64,000 nt of DNA. Source: Planctomycetota bacterium (lineage in GTDB: Bacteria; Planctomycetota; UBA1135; GCA-002686595). The stretch covers positions 1 through 64,000 of the forward strand of contig JACKHS010000016.1 of NCBI GenBank assembly GCA_020638875.1, written 5' to 3'. Positions 61,527-64,000 of the stretch are shown in pieces (the first letter of the stretch is position 1; each line of letters begins with the position of its first letter). The notes beneath the pieces are model-generated. The model had not been told where the DNA came from, did no database searches, and saw only the letters and a program-made list of their open reading frames with translations. The position numbers and the translations under genes are program-made.

Positions 61527-62567
61527 ATGCCCAGCCCCTGGATCCTCGCGCCCGTCCTGACCGTCGCCCTGGCCGCGCTCGTGCCGCACGCCGCCGCACC
61601 GCAGGAGGACGCGCCCGCGCCGCAGCGCTGGGTGACGTACGCCGGCGGCGCGGGCCCCGGCGCCGGCAAGCACGTCGTGCTCATCAGCGGCGACGAGGAG
61701 TACCGCAGCGAGGAGGCGCTGCCGATGCTCGGCAAGCTGCTCGCGGTGCGGCACGGCTTCCGTTGCACGGTGCTGTTCTCGCAGAAGCCCGAGACCGCCG
61801 AGATCGACCCCGAGGAGCGCACGTACCTCCCGGGCATCGAGGCGGTCGACGACGCCGACCTCGTCGTGCTCTTCACGCGCTTCCGCAGCTGGCCGGAGGC
61901 GGACATGAAGCACTTCGCCGACTACGTCGAGGCCGGCAAGCCGCTGATCGCGCTGCGCACCGCGACGCACGCCTTCAACTACCCGGCCGACGCGCCGAAC
62001 GCCTACGCGCGCTGGACCTGGACCGGCTCGGCCTGGGAGGGCGGATTCGGCAAGCAGGTGCTCGGCGAGACCTGGGTGAACCACCACGGCAGCCACGGAC
62101 AGGAGAGCACCCGCGGCGTGATCCCGGCCGCGGCGGCGAGCCACCCGATCCTGCGCGGCGTGACCGACGTGTGGGGGCCGACCGACGTCTACGGCATCCG
62201 CGCGCTGCCGGCCGACGCGACCGTGCTGCTCGAGGGCGAGGTCTGCGCCGGCATGACGCCCGCCGCGCCGCCGGTCGACGGTCCGAAGAACGCGCCGCGC
62301 ATACCGGTGACCTGGACGCGCGAGCGCGCGCTCGCGGGCGGGGTCACGCAGCGCATCGTCGTCTCCACGCTCGGCGCGGCGATCGACCTCGAGTCCGAGC
62401 ACCTGCGCCGTCTGCTGGTCAACGCGGCCTACTGGTGCACCGGGATGGAGGACGCGATCCCCGCGCACAGCGACGCGCGCACGGTCGGCTGCTACGAGCC
62501 CACGATGTTCGGCTTCGGCGGCTTCGTGCGCGGCGTCTACCCGAAGGACCACGCGCTCGCGCAGTGA
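61527..62567 (+). CDS. Secreted ThuA-like protein
   Basis: A 346-residue exported protein with a signal peptide (MPSPWILAPVLTVALAALVPHAAA) and a ThuA-like (glutamine-amidotransferase-like) domain: HVVLISGDEEYRSEEALPML, LVVLFTRFRSWPEADMKHF, KPLIALRTATHAFNYP, and WGPTDVYGIRALP. Families of this kind are abundant in planctomycetes and implicated in sugar metabolism; the substrate is unknown. ATG 61527 is preferred to an in-frame ATG at 61474 because the signal peptide then lies at the N-terminus. Confidence 0.88.
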   Translation: MPSPWILAPVLTVALAALVPHAAAPQEDAPAPQRWVTYAGGAGPGAGKHVVLISGDEEYRSEEALPMLGKLLAVRHGFRCTVLFSQKPETAEIDPEERTYLPGIEAVDDADLVVLFTRFRSWPEADMKHFADYVEAGKPLIALRTATHAFNYPADAPNAYARWTWTGSAWEGGFGKQVLGETWVNHHGSHGQESTRGVIPAAAASHPILRGVTDVWGPTDVYGIRALPADATVLLEGEVCAGMTPAAPPVDGPKNAPRIPVTWTRERALAGGVTQRIVVSTLGAAIDLESEHLRRLLVNAAYWCTGMEDAIPAHSDARTVGCYEPTMFGFGGFVRGVYPKDHALAQ

Positions 62568-62610
62568 GCTCGCCGCGGTGCGCGGGTCGCGCCGCGTCGT
62601 TCGGAGTCCC

Positions 62611-63513
62611 TTGCTGAGGCCTCGTGCATCCAACCTCGTCGGCTGCCTGCTCGGCGGCGCCGTCGGAGACGCGCTCGGTGGAGCGTACGAAGGGCGTGTC
62701 GGGCCGATCGAGCTCGACCGCAGCCGGCCACTACGGCCGTCCGACGACACCCAGCTGACGCTCGCGACCTGCGCGGCGATCGAGGCGGGGGGGACGGTGA
62801 CGCCCGAAGGCGTGGCTGCCCGCCTCCTCGACGGGTATCGAAGCCGGCGCTTCAGTGGCCTGGGGGCGAGCACGCTCAAGGCGCTGAGAGACCTCGACGC
62901 CGGGGCTCACTGGTACCTATCGGGCAGGGGCGGCGAGATGTCCGCCGGCAATGGCGCCGCGATGCGAGTGGCCCCGCTCGCCTTCGTCCTCGATCCTGAC
63001 GACGCCGAAGGTCGTCGGCTGCTGCGAGACGTCTGCAGGATCACGCACCACAACGACGAGGCGTACAGCGGCGCTCTGGCGATCGTCTGCTCGATCCGGG
63101 CGATGCTCGCGGGGGACCGAGGTCCACACGGTCCGTGGATGCCTCACGTCGCCGAACAGCTCCCCGACTCGGCCGTGCGGGACGCTATCCGTTCCCTCGC
63201 CGCCCTCCCGAGCGAGACTCCGATCCAGGAGGTCGCCGCGCGACACGGATGCTCGGGCTCGGTGGCGGAGTCCGTGCCGCTCGCGCTCTACGCAGCTCAG
63301 CGCGTCGAAGCGCTCGGCTTCGAGGGCGTTCTGCGGGCCAGCGTCTCGGCGGGCGGCGACACGGACACCATCGCGTCCATGGCCGGCCAGGTGATGGGCG
63401 CTCGGCTCGGCGTGCAGGGGATTCCTGGCGAGCTGTCCCAGCGCGTCGAGGGGATCAACTCGGTCTTGCGAGTCGCGCGGGAGCTCGCGGCGCGTCTCGG
63501 CTTGCCCGAGTGA
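62611..63513 (+). CDS. ADP-ribosylglycohydrolase (DraG/ARH family)
   Basis: About 300 residues. GGAVGDALGGAYEGR, PSDDTQLTL, GNGAAMRVAPLA, ITHHNDEAYSGALAI and SAGGDTDTIASMAG are the metal-binding motifs of ADP-ribosylglycohydrolases, which remove ADP-ribose from proteins or nucleotides; the substrate is not known. I chose TTG 62611, 5 bp after a GGAG; an in-frame GTG at 62578 is the alternative. Codon use is less biased toward G/C at third positions than in neighbours (CTA, AGA, AGG, CGA are all used), suggesting acquisition from elsewhere. No partner ADP-ribosyltransferase is visible. Confidence 0.9.
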   Translation: MLRPRASNLVGCLLGGAVGDALGGAYEGRVGPIELDRSRPLRPSDDTQLTLATCAAIEAGGTVTPEGVAARLLDGYRSRRFSGLGASTLKALRDLDAGAHWYLSGRGGEMSAGNGAAMRVAPLAFVLDPDDAEGRRLLRDVCRITHHNDEAYSGALAIVCSIRAMLAGDRGPHGPWMPHVAEQLPDSAVRDAIRSLAALPSETPIQEVAARHGCSGSVAESVPLALYAAQRVEALGFEGVLRASVSAGGDTDTIASMAGQVMGARLGVQGIPGELSQRVEGINSVLRVARELAARLGLPE

Positions 63514-63589
63514 GCGCGCCTCCGAAGCGAGTCGCACGCCACGCCCGACCGGTGCGGGGCGTGGCGTGCGACTGCGCCGACGGGAGCGC

Positions 63590-64000
63590 CTACTTGTCCA
63601 CCGGCGCCGCCGGCGCCAACGACTCGAGGTAGGCCAAGAGCGCCAGGATCTCGTCCCGCTGGAAGGTGTTGAGCAGGCCCGCGGGCATGGTCGAGACGTC
63701 GCTCACGCGGCGCGAGTCGACCTCGGCGCGCGGCAGCACCAGCTCGCCCTCCTGGTAGGGGTCGTCGAGGACGTAGAGGTTCTCCGCGTCCTGGTCGACC
63801 ACGCGCCCCGCGACGATCAGGCCGTCGGTGGTGAGGAAGACCTCGCTCTCGTAGCCCTCGAGGATCGACTTGGAGGGCTCGACGATCTGCGTCAGGAGCT
63901 CCTCGCGCGCGTACTTGCCGACCACGTCGGCGAGCGGCGGGCCGGTGCGGCCGCCCTCGTCGCCGACCTTGTGGCAGACGAGGCACGTGGCCGCCTCGAG
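63590..64000 (-). CDS. C-terminal part of a CxxCH haem-binding (cytochrome c-like) protein
   Basis: The last 136 residues of a larger protein whose beginning lies beyond the right edge. It opens with LEAATCLVCHKVGDEGGRTGP; CLVCH is a covalent haem c attachment site. It continues with GPPLADVVGKYAREELLTQI, an EPSKSILEGYE block, and the Met-containing STMPAGLLNTFQRDEILALL near the end, which supplies the axial ligand. This is the C-terminal haem domain common in planctomycete and verrucomicrobial multi-domain secreted proteins. Confidence 0.88.
   Translation of the reverse strand, partial: LEAATCLVCHKVGDEGGRTGPPLADVVGKYAREELLTQIVEPSKSILEGYESEVFLTTDGLIVAGRVVDQDAENLYVLDDPYQEGELVLPRAEVDSRRVSDVSTMPAGLLNTFQRDEILALLAYLESLAPAAPVDK

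Noticed and set aside
1..64000. tRNA, rRNA, tmRNA, RNase P RNA or SRP RNA genes.
   Set aside because: I looked for T-loop and conserved RNase P, tmRNA and SRP signatures on both strands and found none; a covariance-model scan would be needed to be certain.

Overview
The window is very GC-rich, with strong G/C preference at third codon positions, and reads as a chromosomal segment of a Gram-negative-type bacterium. A KDO-8-phosphate synthase, lipid-A-type membrane proteins, a secretin and many lipoproteins imply an outer membrane. The mix of a ThuA-like secreted protein, the C-terminus of a CxxCH haem-binding protein of the planctomycete/verrucomicrobial type, a formylglycine-generating-enzyme-like secreted protein and giant Ig-like lipoproteins points to a Planctomycetota-like organism. 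This is inference; there is no rRNA or tRNA in the window.

Layout. 1-4400: three lipoproteins (one cut by the edge). 4400-5000: a degenerate 30/61-bp repeat array and a G-rich tract. 5136-8990: rpsO, pnp and a small secreted protein. 9093-20266: a forward cluster with a secretin, a small CTAG-flanked inverted-repeat element, a GspK-like pseudopilin, a frameshifted hyuB, purA, uppS, cdsA, phoH, a 7TM-HD protein and ybeY. 20443-21372: a sigma-28-like factor. 21514-22276 (minus): promoter, c-di-GMP-I riboswitch, about 600 nt of apparently non-coding structured RNA and an intrinsic terminator. 22464-31062: kdsA, a lipid kinase, an RmlD-like reductase, valS, an FGE-like protein and an HD-GYP response regulator. 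31148-37542: an RluA-type pseudouridine synthase, then a glycine riboswitch driving gcvT-gcvH-gcvPA-gcvPB-lipoyl transferase on the minus strand. 37677-43039: a secreted propeller-like protein and a large Ig-repeat lipoprotein. 43225-47762: a five-gene operon built around an MglA-like GTPase with a C-terminal membrane anchor and several roadblock proteins. 48009-49700: rpmB, an 890-bp gap, a histone-H1-like protein and an HU protein. 49859-54270 (minus): metG, LAB_N protein, GT2 glycosyltransferase, EI24-like protein. 54578-60084: an acyl-CoA dehydrogenase and two PilJ-type chemoreceptors, the second disrupted by an exact 64-bp internal duplication. 60127-64000: UPF0261 protein, ThuA-like protein, ADP-ribosylglycohydrolase and the partial haem protein.

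How the parts fit. Several genes belong to surface behaviour and c-di-GMP control: the riboswitch, the HD-GYP phosphodiesterase, the secretin and pseudopilin, the MglA/roadblock operon, the PilJ-type chemoreceptors and the sigma-28-like factor. The glycine cleavage operon is self-contained, with its own riboswitch and a lipoyl-attachment enzyme. The most interesting unexplained element is the riboswitch-headed RNA at 21514-22243, followed by the tail-anchored MglA operon.
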